From CAZNDN01 sp964571815 (GTDB lineage: Bacteria > Fibrobacterota > Chitinivibrionia > Chitinivibrionales > WJKA01): a DNA stretch of 24,124 nucleotides. Positions within the stretch are counted from its first letter, which is position 1; every line of letters begins with the position of its first letter. The stretch is from NCBI GenBank assembly GCA_964571815.1, contig CAZNDN010000058.1, forward strand, positions 1 to 24,124. Direction: 5' to 3'. Positions 7,953 through 15,602 of this stretch are shown here, piece after piece. The notes beneath the pieces are model-generated. The model was not told the DNA's origin, ran no database searches, and saw only the letters and a list, made by a program, of their open reading frames with translations. A program made the translations under genes and the position numbers.

Positions 7953-10547
7953 TCAGGACGCCTCTGCAGCCGGTCCCATGCAGTACGCGGCGTAGTCGCA
8001 ACACGTTCGTACCCACGCACCGGCACACGTCCGGTACTCACGCAGGACTTCGTCCGGCTCGATCGCCCCACCTCTTCGCGCTCCGCCCGATTCATCGAGC
8101 GCATCCCGCGACTCCAGCAGCTCGACCGCCAGACGGTTCGTCCTCTGGTCCCCCGCGTTGTCGAGCACTTCGATAGCACGCGCCCGCACGTGTCGGTTGG
8201 CGTGGAAAAGCCGGTGCGCCGCTTTCCGCACCCTCCCGCCGCGGTCCAGAAGCGATGCCGCGTAGAGCACACTCCCCACCCGTTCCCCGAAACACTCCTC
8301 TTCGATAGCATCCCGCAGCAGCACCACACCCGGATTCCGCGAAACCCCGTTCAGGCTCCGAATCGCCGCCCGATCACGGCGCGCCCGTTCGGCCTCATCC
8401 AGTGCCGTTTCCCGCAACCGTCCCTCAAGCTCTCTTCCCGGCTCAACCCGGGCACCGTAGAGGGATCGCAGGATCACATGGCGGCGAAGGTAGTCCATGT
8501 CGGCCATCTCCGAAGTAACCCGGGTCACGATATCCCCGTGCGCAAAGAGGGATTCGAGCGCATGGGCAAGCATCAACCGGTCTTTACGAGTGCAATCGCC
8601 GGCCGACGACAGTATTTCGGCGGCAGCCGCGGGATCGCCCGATGCGCCCAGTGCACAAAGATAGTCTTTCCACAACTCGCGGTCGTTTTCCAGAAGGTCG
8701 TTTCGCTCATCCCTGAACTTCTTCATCCGTGCCACAAGACCATCCTCGCGCACCACTCCCATCGCGTACAACCCCCCGGCAATATCATCGCGCCGTTCCG
8801 ATCCGAGCATGGCGTCAAGCTCTCCGACCAAACGGTTCTTCTCCTCCGGCCCCGCCTGCGGCCACAGGGCGATCACTACATTCGCCCGAATCCGGCCGTT
8901 GGGAGATCTGATCAGGGGCCACAACATACCCGCTTCGGCCCGGTCCAATCCACGGGAAAGCGCTTCCACCGCGTTGGCCGCCACCCGAGGGTCGTCGTCA
9001 TCCAGCGCCTCCAGCAGCATCCCCCGCATCGACCGGTCGCCCGTCCGGCCAAGGGCCGCAATGACCATGGCCCGGTCAACCGTATCGGCGCCCTGCAACT
9101 GCCGCTTCAGCAGCTTGACGGCCTCGGGTGTACGCATCTGCGCAAGGATCTCAATGACATAATTCTTCAGCCCGCTGTGATCGCCTCTGAGAATATTCGA
9201 GAGATACTCGAGGACCGGCTTCTCATCGGGCATATTCACGATACTGCGCAGCCACTGCGTGCTCTTCCTGTCGAAACCCGCAAGGTAGCGGGTGAGGTTT
9301 TCGGTGTAGGTGTCCCGAAGGTGAAACGTCTGATAGACCAGAGCCAGCGACAGTACCAGCAGAAGGGTCAGTTGACCAAAGAAAGGGACATAGCCGACTC
9401 CCCATGCCAGCCAGAGTCCCGCGGCCAGCATGGCAACCGGCTTCACCACCCCTTCGATCAACAGCTTGCCTCTCCCCCGCATACTCTGGGGAAGTGAGGA
9501 GAAGAAAACCTGGAAGTTGGGAGAGAAGAACGAATCGAAACACGCTATCCTGACCCCGACCCCCAGTGTAACGGCCCAGAACACGGCCGCACTTCCCGAC
9601 CCCGCAAGAGCGGGAAGCCGCAGAACCAGTGTTGCGCCGAATACCAGGCACAGCGCGGCCGGAAGCACAAACATGGACCTGGTGCTGCCTATCTTTCGAA
9701 TAACCCTTCCGGAAACGGTAAGCTGCAGCAGAAACGTGGTGACCATGCTGATCCCGTTGAAATAGCCGAGAAAGGCGGCCATGTCCCGCGCCTGATTCCC
9801 CGATTCGGAAAAATGCTGCTTGAGTCCTCCGTAGAACGCATAGTGCTGGTTGCAGATCACGAAGAAGAGCAGGAAATACAGCAGGGACATGTTGGCCAGA
9901 AGCGGTTCGCTTCTCAGCAGCCGTACGTCCTCGATACGCGTACGGAACGTACGCGCCAGGTGCTTCTGGCGGTCCGATGACGGCCTGAAGCTGCGGCCGC
10001 ACGCACGTCGAACCGGGACAAACAGCGCGGCAAGGCAGAACACGACGACACTCCAGACAACAAGGAGATTTTCGGCGGAGATCACGCGCAGGAGCCAGGG
10101 GATCGAGAAGGATATGGCGATAGCGCCCAGGGTCCCGCCCGCGGCTACGAACGGGAACGTCCGCCCCGCTTCCCGTGAATCGATCAAATCGTTGGCCAGG
10201 GTCCAGAACAGCAGAAACAGAAGAATCTTGCTCACGTACGCGTACGAAAAGAGCGGCAGGAAAAGAAAGGTGGCCCCGGCAGCCACGCACAAACGCACCA
10301 CGAGAAGCATCACGCCGTGAACAATCACAAAGCGCAGGAAAACCAGACCGCGGTCGGCGCGGTCGATCACCGACATAATCGATCCGGAGCAGACAAAGAG
10401 GAAGAACGCGTTGGCCAGGAACAGCCACGGCACCAGCTCGGGTCCGAACCGGGCCAGCAGAAGGGCTTCGGCCGCACTGTCGCCCAGAATCGCCGAAGCA
10501 AAACAGGCAAACAGAATGACAAAAAGCTGCCAACGCTGCGTGCGCAT
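7953..10547 (-). CDS. Npt/MFS-type carrier fused to HEAT repeats
   Basis: 864 residues. The first 420 are strongly hydrophobic with about 10-12 membrane segments and resemble the ATP/ADP translocase-like branch (Npt1/Npt2) of the major facilitator fold (opening LFVILFACFASAILGDSAAE, and SREAGRTFPFVAAGGTLGAI in a loop). From about residue 430 to the end the protein is soluble and made of HEAT-like helical repeats (VIEILAQMRTPEAVKLLKRQ, VIAALGRTGDRSMRGMLLEA, ANAVEALSRG). The repeat part should lie in the cytoplasm as a binding platform. ATG 10547 is preferred because AAAAGGGACG precedes it; the in-frame ATG at 10583 has no ribosome-binding site. It is the first gene of the operon from the promoter at 10638-10667. 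The transported substrate is unknown; a nucleotide is only the family guess. Confidence 0.85.
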   Translation of the reverse strand: MRTQRWQLFVILFACFASAILGDSAAEALLLARFGPELVPWLFLANAFFLFVCSGSIMSVIDRADRGLVFLRFVIVHGVMLLVVRLCVAAGATFLFLPLFSYAYVSKILLFLLFWTLANDLIDSREAGRTFPFVAAGGTLGAIAISFSIPWLLRVISAENLLVVWSVVVFCLAALFVPVRRACGRSFRPSSDRQKHLARTFRTRIEDVRLLRSEPLLANMSLLYFLLFFVICNQHYAFYGGLKQHFSESGNQARDMAAFLGYFNGISMVTTFLLQLTVSGRVIRKIGSTRSMFVLPAALCLVFGATLVLRLPALAGSGSAAVFWAVTLGVGVRIACFDSFFSPNFQVFFSSLPQSMRGRGKLLIEGVVKPVAMLAAGLWLAWGVGYVPFFGQLTLLLVLSLALVYQTFHLRDTYTENLTRYLAGFDRKSTQWLRSIVNMPDEKPVLEYLSNILRGDHSGLKNYVIEILAQMRTPEAVKLLKRQLQGADTVDRAMVIAALGRTGDRSMRGMLLEALDDDDPRVAANAVEALSRGLDRAEAGMLWPLIRSPNGRIRANVVIALWPQAGPEEKNRLVGELDAMLGSERRDDIAGGLYAMGVVREDGLVARMKKFRDERNDLLENDRELWKDYLCALGASGDPAAAAEILSSAGDCTRKDRLMLAHALESLFAHGDIVTRVTSEMADMDYLRRHVILRSLYGARVEPGRELEGRLRETALDEAERARRDRAAIRSLNGVSRNPGVVLLRDAIEEECFGERVGSVLYAASLLDRGGRVRKAAHRLFHANRHVRARAIEVLDNAGDQRTNRLAVELLESRDALDESGGARRGGAIEPDEVLREYRTCAGAWVRTCCDYAAYCMGPAAEAS

Positions 10548-10600
10548 CGTCCCTTTTCCCCGCCGGCTCCGTGCGGCAGTCATGAGAGAGAGAATTCCAT

Positions 10601-10628
10601 GCTCGCCCCCCGCCGATCGGGGGCGAGC
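10601..10628 (-). promoter_or_regulatory. Perfect 10-bp hairpin at the 5' end of the carrier operon mRNA
   Basis: GCTCGCCCCC and GGGGGCGAGC form a perfect 10-bp GC stem with an 8-base loop, starting within a few bases of the predicted transcription start and about 55 bases before the start codon. It has no T tail in the minus direction. It could stabilise the mRNA 5' end, or act as the stem of a plus-strand structure. Confidence 0.5.
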
Positions 10629-10637
10629 CGGTTTCAT

Positions 10638-10667
10638 ATTATACATTCGGAGTCGCCGCGGTGTCAG
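10638..10667 (-). promoter_or_regulatory. Sigma70-type promoter of the carrier/cNMP/lipoprotein/TPR operon
   Basis: On the minus strand CTGACA (10662-10667) and a perfect TATAAT (10638-10643) are 18 bases apart. The start would be near 10631, giving a leader of about 85 bases before the carrier ATG. Confidence 0.75.
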
Positions 10668-10965
10668 GGGTGGAGACAATGAACGGGCAGAGGCAAGCCG
10701 CAAGCCGGCTCGGCTTTCCGTTTGCCGCGGGGTCCCTTTCGCTGTACGAATCCATTCCGGCTGAACGAGGCGACTATGTATGGAGGGATACCGGGCCAAT
10801 TGTCACGGCGGGATAAACGAGCCGTCAATGCGGCAAAGCCATTCGGCATCTCATGCGGATACGAGACGAGGCTACGAAACCTGTCTGTGTCCGCGACTAT
10901 CCCTCACTCCGCATGCAGTATATGATTCGTGTATTGCCTGTTTGCTTCTCCGTCCCCGGGGGTAC
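10668..10965. other. Intergenic stretch without a recognised gene
   Basis: This stretch lies between the carrier promoter and the HicB-like remnant. Short open frames exist on both strands, but none has a ribosome-binding site, family resemblance or plausible composition. No HicA-like toxin sequence is seen here. Confidence 0.5.
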
Positions 10966-11155
10966 GTGTATAAAATCTCGGATCGTTATCGAGCAGGATG
11001 AAGACGGGGTGTTTGGTGCCGAGTGCCCGACCTTGCCGGGCTGCGTATCGCAGGGAAAGACTCGCAATGAGGCGCCGGGCACTATTCGGGAAGCAATGGA
11101 AGGATACCTGCATCAGCTTATCCGACGGTACATGGCAAAGTATGGCTGTAATTGA
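10966..11155 (+). pseudogene. HicB-like antitoxin remnant, frameshifted
   Basis: The HicB signature is clear: RIVIEQDEDGVFGAECPTLP, GCVSQGKTRNEA and TIREAMEGYLHQL, the fold typical of HicB antitoxins. In the conserved frame there is no suitable start next to this sequence. A GTG at 10966 with GGGGG just upstream would give M-Y-K, the normal HicB beginning, but in a frame one base off; removing one A from the AAAA at 10972-10975 would join them. The C-terminus also departs from the family after EGYLHQL and stops about 10 residues on. No HicA partner is visible. An alternative is a longer odd N-terminus from ATG 10853, 10913 or 10922. I read it as a decayed orphan antitoxin. Confidence 0.65.
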
Positions 11156-11274
11156 AGGCAAGAGAGAACATCTTTGCAAGCACAGGGCAGCCAGACATTT
11201 CTATCATCCACTATTGTTTGAGGAAGGAAGGTTCGGGAGGGTTTGACGGCTCGAATCCGAGGTTCTTGTCCCGC

Positions 11275-11592
11275 TCAAGCTGCCTGCCGCTTGAGTGCCG
11301 TGAGCACATTCACTTCCCGCTCGATCTTGCGTATGGACCTCTCGCTCTCATGTTCCAGGTCATGTCGTGTTTGCAGGTTGAGCCAGAATTGGGCCGTGGT
11401 ACCGAAATACCTGGAGAGCCTCAGGGCAGTGTCCGCGGTAACGGCACGCTTGCCGTGAACGATCTCGTTGATCCGCCGCGGAGGCACGCCGATGTCCTTC
11501 GCCACGCGGTACTGACTAAGCTCGAGGGGCTTCATGAAATCCTCCAGAAGGACTTCCCCCGGGTGAATGTTCGGTATCTTCCTTTTGGACAT
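11275..11592 (-). CDS. higA: HigA-type antitoxin (Xre-family HTH)
   Basis: 105 residues, full length for the HigA/VapI antidote family. IHPGEVLLEDFMKPLELSQY is the family's opening. The HTH follows (RVAKDIGVPPRRINEIVHGK, then RAVTADTALRLSRYFGT) and then the conserved AQFWLNLQTRHDLE. It would bind and neutralise a HigB mRNA-cleaving toxin and repress its own operon. The upstream toxin gene ends six bases before the ATG, the normal arrangement, but that toxin is broken here (see 11598-11745). The antitoxin frame is intact, so it may survive as a stand-alone repressor or as protection against other HigB toxins (inference). Confidence 0.9.
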   Translation of the reverse strand: MSKRKIPNIHPGEVLLEDFMKPLELSQYRVAKDIGVPPRRINEIVHGKRAVTADTALRLSRYFGTTAQFWLNLQTRHDLEHESERSIRKIEREVNVLTALKRQAA

Positions 11593-11597
11593 TGCCG

Positions 11598-11745
11598 CTA
11601 CCCCCTATGATAGTCGACGATCTCTACGTCGTATGCGGAACCTTCATGCCGGGCGAAAAAAATACGATACTACCTGTTGATCCGAATTGAATACTGCCCC
11701 TTCCGCTTCCCCTTGAGCGCCTCAAGACGGTTATAGTGAAACCTA
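11598..11745 (-). pseudogene. higB: HigB toxin remnant: 5' part missing and internal stop
   Basis: The minus strand directly upstream of higA translates to FHYNRLEALKGKRKG, QYSIRINR, stop, YRIFFARHEGSAYDVEIVDY and HRG, stop. This is the C-terminal half of a RelE-like HigB toxin. The stop is a TAG at 11670-11672 where the family usually has Gln (CAG), a single C-to-T change. Roughly the first 40 residues of the family are absent: the reading runs straight into the 3' end of a different gene remnant. Both the truncation and the nonsense codon make an active toxin unlikely. Confidence 0.8.
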
Positions 11746-12096
11746 CGAGCCCTGGTAGAGATCTTCGAGGCAGTGCCATCGCACGGGTACGTTTGATTCG
11801 GGCGGGCTCAGGCGTTTACGTGTAAAAACACGCCTGAGGATAGTTGCTTTGTGCGGGTTGGGATAGGAGGCAATTTTGCCGTCCAGTTCGCGCACAATCG
11901 CGGGGGCGGAGGAAGCGTGTCCCCATGTGCATTCGCCCAGATCAATCCAGCGGTCACGGCGCAAGGCTACCGTGTCAATTCGACACCTTTTATCCCAATA
12001 CTGCGCGGCGACCGGTATCGCTCCTCGAGCAACGAAAACTGCTTTCCGCGGCCCGGAAATGACGTAGACACAGGCATCCCTGACTTTATCATATAA
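11743..12096 (-). pseudogene. C-terminal remnant of a DUF234-type ATPase protein
   Basis: The reading frame ends at TAG 11743. Its last 110 residues resemble the C-terminal nuclease-like (PD-(D/E)XK) DUF234 domain that follows an AAA ATPase in this family: AAQYWDKRCRIDTVALRRDR, WIDLGECTWG, and the closing CLEDLY. The core Asp and Glu are present, but the usual Lys of GECKW is Thr here. The ATPase part is absent. Upstream the frame runs through the tandem repeat at 12138-12165 without protein-like composition, so no start is proposed. It overlaps the edge of the higB remnant, suggesting that a deletion joined two genes. Confidence 0.55.
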
Positions 12097-12123
12097 ACAA
12101 TCGTCGTGGTTCCTTATGCTAAA

Positions 12124-12136
12124 CCGGCTTCGCCGG
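12124..12136. repeat. Small CCGGC/GCCGG hairpin
   Basis: A perfect 5-bp stem with loop TTC immediately precedes the tandem 7-mers. Such units are common in dispersed intergenic repeats. Confidence 0.5.
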
Positions 12137-12137
12137 A

Positions 12138-12165
12138 GAGGCCAGAGACCAGAGGTCAGAGGCCA
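12138..12165. repeat. Four tandem 7-bp units (GAGRYCA)
   Basis: The units GAGGCCA, GAGACCA, GAGGTCA and GAGGCCA follow one another without gaps. The first and last are identical and the middle two differ at one position each. They lie in non-coding sequence between the ATPase remnant and the hairpin at 12216. Confidence 0.85.
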
Positions 12166-12215
12166 GCGCATGAAGGACTTAAGAAAGTGGCTCATGTAAG
12201 TTGACACCGATAGAA

Positions 12216-12240
12216 ACATCTACGCAAAAAACGTAGATGT
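12216..12240. repeat. Perfect 9-bp inverted repeat with A-rich loop
   Basis: ACATCTACG and CGTAGATGT flank the loop CAAAAAA. There is no T tail on either strand. It could be a protein-binding site or the tip of a lost mobile element. Confidence 0.7.
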
Positions 12241-12501
12241 CACCGACAGAGAGTCTAATCTTACTTATGATTACATATCATGCATCCACCGAAATCAAGC
12301 CCGTGAAGTTCCTCCTTGCCCCGATCGTACTCCGGATCAATGCCTCCGGCGGCGCATCGAATAAGCTGCACCCGTCTCGAAAAGAATCGGCACCATATCC
12401 ATCCCGGGGCCTCGTCATTTCCGGAAGCCGCCGACTCTGAAACAGCATCCGCCGCAACGGCGGACCGATGTCACGGCAAGAGGGCTTACCTGAATGCGGA
12501 T
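12241..12501. other. Intergenic stretch downstream of znuB
   Basis: No gene is recognised. A 7-bp hairpin TCCGCCG/CGGCGGA with a 3-base loop (12448-12464) follows the znuB stop by about 40 bases on the minus strand and is trailed by TGCTGTTTC; it may be a weak terminator of the zinc operon. Confidence 0.4.
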
Positions 12502-13332
12502 CTACGACCGCCTCCGCCAAATCAGCGTCCCGAGATAGCACAGCCCGGCCAGCTCGATAATCGTGGCGCCCACCGGCAGCTCCGGACCGTAGCTGAGTGC
12601 GAGTCCGCCGAGGGAGAAGAAGAGACACAACCCCGCTGCAAGGACCATCATTGTGGAGAGCCGCGACGTGAACCGGGCGGCGGTCCCGGCCGGTATGGAC
12701 AGCAGCGCAATGACCAGCACCACGCCGACAAGCTGCACCAGCAGGACGGTCGTGAGGGCGGTCAGCAGCAGAATGATCAGGGTAATCAGCCCCACGGGGA
12801 TTCCCCGCACCCGTGCCGCCTCTTCATGAAAACAGACGGCCAGGATTGGATGGTACAGAAGAAACACTCCGCCGGTGATGATTCCGTCAAGAATCAGCAT
12901 CAGTACCAGATCCCTGCCGGAGATCATCAGGATGCTTCCGAACAGGTAGCTCATCAGGTCCTGCCCGTAACCGGGGGTTTTCATGATGAAGGTGATCCCG
13001 ATCGCCATGCCCAGAGCCCACACAACGCTGAGCACCGAGTCGAGGCGCTCTCTTACATAGACTGTCGCCCAGGCAATGACACACGCCGCCGCGATTGCCG
13101 CAACCAGCGCTCCGATCATGGGGGTCAGCCACCGGATGCCGTATACCGTCCGGAAAAAGCCCGCCGCGCCCATGCCGCCCAGCACGCAGTGCGAGACGGC
13201 CCCGGCAACGTAGGTTGACCTGCGCACCACCGTGATACTGCCGACCACACCGGAGGCAATCGAGGAGAGAAAGGCGGCGGCCACGGCGTACTGAAGAAAC
13301 GGGTAGGTCAGTAGATCGGAGAAAAACCGCAT
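12502..13332 (-). CDS. znuB: Zinc (or manganese) ABC transporter permease
   Basis: 276 residues, hydrophobic throughout, with about eight to nine membrane helices, the size and pattern of the ABC-3 permease family. Typical stretches include ASGVVGSITVVRRSTYVAGA, SHCVLGGMGAAGF, the helical EEAARVRGIPV near mid-protein and ALLSIPAGTAARF. It forms the membrane channel of the ZnuABC importer. The ATG at 13332 shares its A with the last base of the ATPase gene's TGA stop (TGATG), so the two are translationally coupled. Specificity for zinc is inferred from the zur gene heading the operon and the His-rich binding protein. Confidence 0.92.
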   Translation of the reverse strand: MRFFSDLLTYPFLQYAVAAAFLSSIASGVVGSITVVRRSTYVAGAVSHCVLGGMGAAGFFRTVYGIRWLTPMIGALVAAIAAACVIAWATVYVRERLDSVLSVVWALGMAIGITFIMKTPGYGQDLMSYLFGSILMISGRDLVLMLILDGIITGGVFLLYHPILAVCFHEEAARVRGIPVGLITLIILLLTALTTVLLVQLVGVVLVIALLSIPAGTAARFTSRLSTMMVLAAGLCLFFSLGGLALSYGPELPVGATIIELAGLCYLGTLIWRRRS

Positions 13333-14135
13333 CACTCCCCCGCCTCGCGCCGACTCTCGACCGCGGCCGGAATCGGACAGGATCCCTTGCTCGACCGGTC
13401 GAATACACCGCAGTTGAGGGCGTGATGCACCACGGCGATATCGCCGCCATAGGTGCGTTTGAGCGTTTCCGGATTCAGGCTGTCGAGCCGGTTCATGGTC
13501 ACGGACTTGTTGACGCACAACACGTGCGTGGCACATCCCAGCACCGCATTGAGATTATGCGAAACCATCACGACGGTCAACTGTTGCGCCAGTTCGTTGA
13601 GAAGGTCGTGGATTGTCTTCTCGCCCTCGCTGTCGATATTGGCCGTGGGCTCATCCAGCAGAAGCAGTTCCGGCTCGTTCGCGAGGGCCTGGGAGATGAG
13701 CACCCGCTGCTGCTGCCCTCCCGACAATGTCGCGAACGGACGCTTCACAAAACCGGACATGCCCACCCGCTCCAGGGCCTCGAGGGCCGCCCGACGGTCG
13801 CTCGCTCCGTAGACTCCCCATACCCGCCTCCCGGCCCGCCCCATCAGGACCACCTCGAGCACCGTCGCCGGGAAGCGCTCATCGTAGTGCATGTGCTGCA
13901 TCACGTACCCGCAGCGGTTTCGGGCATGATCCGGACGCTGTCCAAACAGCGCAATCCTGCCTTTTTGCGGCGATTCGAGACCGAGCGCAAGCCGCAGAAG
14001 CGTTGTCTTGCCGCCGCCGTTGGGACCGACAATGCCCACGAACGAGGTGGGCTCCACCGAGAAGCATACCCGGTGAAGCACCTCCTGGTCGCCGTAGGAG
14101 AAGCAGACATTGTGGAACTCAATCGCGGGCGTCAT
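13332..14135 (-). CDS. znuC: Zinc ABC transporter ATP-binding protein
   Basis: 267 residues with all ABC ATPase motifs: Walker A GPNGGGKTT at 37-45, Q-loop YVMQHMHYD near 77-85, signature LSGGQQQR near 137-144, Walker B ELLLLDEP near 155-162, and the switch His in VVMVSHNLNAV. The sequence is closest in style to the Znu/Mnt subfamily. It powers metal import through the permease encoded next to it. It begins four bases after the znuA stop and overlaps znuB by one base. The tail after the ABC core (about residues 225-267) contains Cys and His and is not conserved in a way I can name. Confidence 0.93.
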   Translation of the reverse strand: MTPAIEFHNVCFSYGDQEVLHRVCFSVEPTSFVGIVGPNGGGKTTLLRLALGLESPQKGRIALFGQRPDHARNRCGYVMQHMHYDERFPATVLEVVLMGRAGRRVWGVYGASDRRAALEALERVGMSGFVKRPFATLSGGQQQRVLISQALANEPELLLLDEPTANIDSEGEKTIHDLLNELAQQLTVVMVSHNLNAVLGCATHVLCVNKSVTMNRLDSLNPETLKRTYGGDIAVVHHALNCGVFDRSSKGSCPIPAAVESRREAGE

Positions 14136-14139
14136 GTGC

Positions 14140-15120
14140 TCACTCCCCCTTCAGACCGTGCCGTACCGCGGCTCCCAGCTCTTTCATATCCTCGAAATAC
14201 GCACCCGGCAGAGGATCGATCGGCACGACCGCGCACCCGAGCTGCGAAGCAATCGCACGGGCGCTTTTGTCCGAAAACTGCGGCTGGACGAATAGTGCCT
14301 GCGGTTGGCGCCCTTCCATGTCTTCCATGAGCCGCGCCAGGGCCTTTGCGCCGGGCGATTTACCTTCAATTTCGACCGCCTTCTGCACCAGGCCATACTC
14401 ATCGGCAAAATACCCGAACGCCGGGTGAAACACGAAAAAGTCGCTGCCGCGGAACGGCTCGAGCAGCTCTTCCAGGTGCGTATGCAGTGAATCAAGTTCA
14501 TTGTGCACCGCCCGAAGGTTGCTTTGGTAGAGCGTCTTTCCATCCGGATCCAGTTCGCCGAGAGATTCGGCCATGGTTGCCGCCTGGGTTTTCATGAGCA
14601 CGGGAGAGAGCCAGATGTGCGGGTCTTTGCCTTCGGCTCCGTGGGCACCGTGGTCGTCATCATGCGTGTGCTCGCCGTCGTGATGATCGTGCCCGCCGTG
14701 GTGGTGATCGTGCTCCGCATCTTCGGCCATGGTACGAAGTTCTATCCCCCGGCGCAGGTCGACTATCCTGAGTTTCGGCATGGATCTTTGAATTCTCGGG
14801 ATGAGGCCATGCTCGAATGTCAGACCGGTGCGGAAGAAGACTTCGGCCCGCGACAGTGCGGCCATCTGCTCCGGCGTGGGCGCATAGCTGTGCGGACTCA
14901 GCCCGGGCCCCACCAGCACGCGCACGTCGAAGCGCCCGCCGGCGATACGTTGCGCGACGTCCCGATGCGGGAGGATACTGACGAATGCGGTCGGTGTTTC
15001 GCTTCGGCGTTCGGTGGTACAACCAATACACGCCACGACGGCCGCGGCCGCAAGAAACGCGAGTCCTGTTCGCAGGCCCGAGCGGCAACGTCCCGGCAGT
15101 ACACATCGGATTATCTGCAT
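14140..15120 (-). CDS. znuA: Zinc-binding lipoprotein of the ABC importer
   Basis: 326 residues from ATG 15120 (GTG 15129 is also in frame, but the AAGGAG is spaced correctly only for the ATG). The signal peptide ends in a lipobox-like ACIGC. The cluster A-I fold is recognisable: GPGLSPHSYAPTPEQM with a metal-ligand His, a His/Asp-rich loop (about 25 residues with 12 or more His), then KDPHIWLSP with the second His ligand, and FVFHPAFGYFADEYGL with the third. The long His-rich loop is characteristic of zinc rather than manganese binders. It delivers zinc in the periplasm. Its start lies within the last codons of zur, an overlap of 10 bases, so zur translation feeds znuA. Confidence 0.93.
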   Translation of the reverse strand: MQIIRCVLPGRCRSGLRTGLAFLAAAAVVACIGCTTERRSETPTAFVSILPHRDVAQRIAGGRFDVRVLVGPGLSPHSYAPTPEQMAALSRAEVFFRTGLTFEHGLIPRIQRSMPKLRIVDLRRGIELRTMAEDAEHDHHHGGHDHHDGEHTHDDDHGAHGAEGKDPHIWLSPVLMKTQAATMAESLGELDPDGKTLYQSNLRAVHNELDSLHTHLEELLEPFRGSDFFVFHPAFGYFADEYGLVQKAVEIEGKSPGAKALARLMEDMEGRQPQALFVQPQFSDKSARAIASQLGCAVVPIDPLPGAYFEDMKELGAAVRHGLKGE

Positions 15121-15563
15121 GAGGCGCACACTCCTTCGAATTGCATGACATGACCGGTCACGGTAGCGTGGAGATGCTTTTCCACGAAGGATTCGACCCG
15201 CTGGGCGACACAGAAATCAACTTCCTCGACCGTTTGGCACCGGGTGCAGATGAAATGGTGGTGGTGCGTGTCGCGGGGATTGCGGCAGAGAAAGTAGCGG
15301 GTCCGGTTGTCGCTGCGGTGAGCCCGCCGAAGCAGTCCCGCCCGGGTCAGTCTGTCCACGATCCGGTAGATTGTCGGAGGCGTGAGTTCCCATCCCTGGG
15401 CCCGGTTCACCTGCTCACGGAGCTGCTCGACCGCCAGCGCGGCCCCGGAATCGAACAGGTGGTTGACCACCGCGCGAACCACGGGGGTTATACGAGCCCC
15501 GCCGCGGCGCAGGATATCGAAATGCACATTCGTTTGATTGTTCTGGGGTGTGCCCCGGGCCAT
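15111..15563 (-). CDS. zur: Fur-family zinc uptake regulator
   Basis: 150 residues, standard Fur-family length. The winged HTH is at about 25-90 (LTPPTIYRIVDRLTRAGLLR). Then come DTHHHHFICTRC, with the metal-sensing His cluster and first CxxC (Cys106/Cys109), and the C-terminal CASC (Cys146/Cys149), which together make the structural zinc site. It represses zinc uptake when zinc is sufficient. Placement at the head of znuACB argues for Zur rather than Fur and for autoregulation. ATG 15563 has GGGAGG six bases upstream. Confidence 0.9.
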   Translation of the reverse strand: MARGTPQNNQTNVHFDILRRGGARITPVVRAVVNHLFDSGAALAVEQLREQVNRAQGWELTPPTIYRIVDRLTRAGLLRRAHRSDNRTRYFLCRNPRDTHHHHFICTRCQTVEEVDFCVAQRVESFVEKHLHATVTGHVMQFEGVCASCR

Positions 15564-15602
15564 CCCGGCCTCCCAAAAGAGAAAGTGATTGTCGCAGCAA
15601 AA

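Noticed and set aside
7921..8028. Longer start for the cNMP-domain gene
   Set aside because: The extra 36 residues overlap the carrier gene and lack a ribosome-binding site; ATG 7920 has a strong one.
7851..9497. Long plus-strand open frame of 548 codons
   Set aside because: It is antisense to the HEAT part of the carrier gene and shows no family resemblance.
12097..12219. N-terminal extension of the DUF234 remnant to 12219
   Set aside because: This part translates the tandem 7-mers and a hairpin and has no protein-like character.
12181..12240. Possible insertion-sequence end (TTGACACC next to inverted repeat)
   Set aside because: No transposase, no matching second terminal repeat and no target-site duplication could be found in the window.
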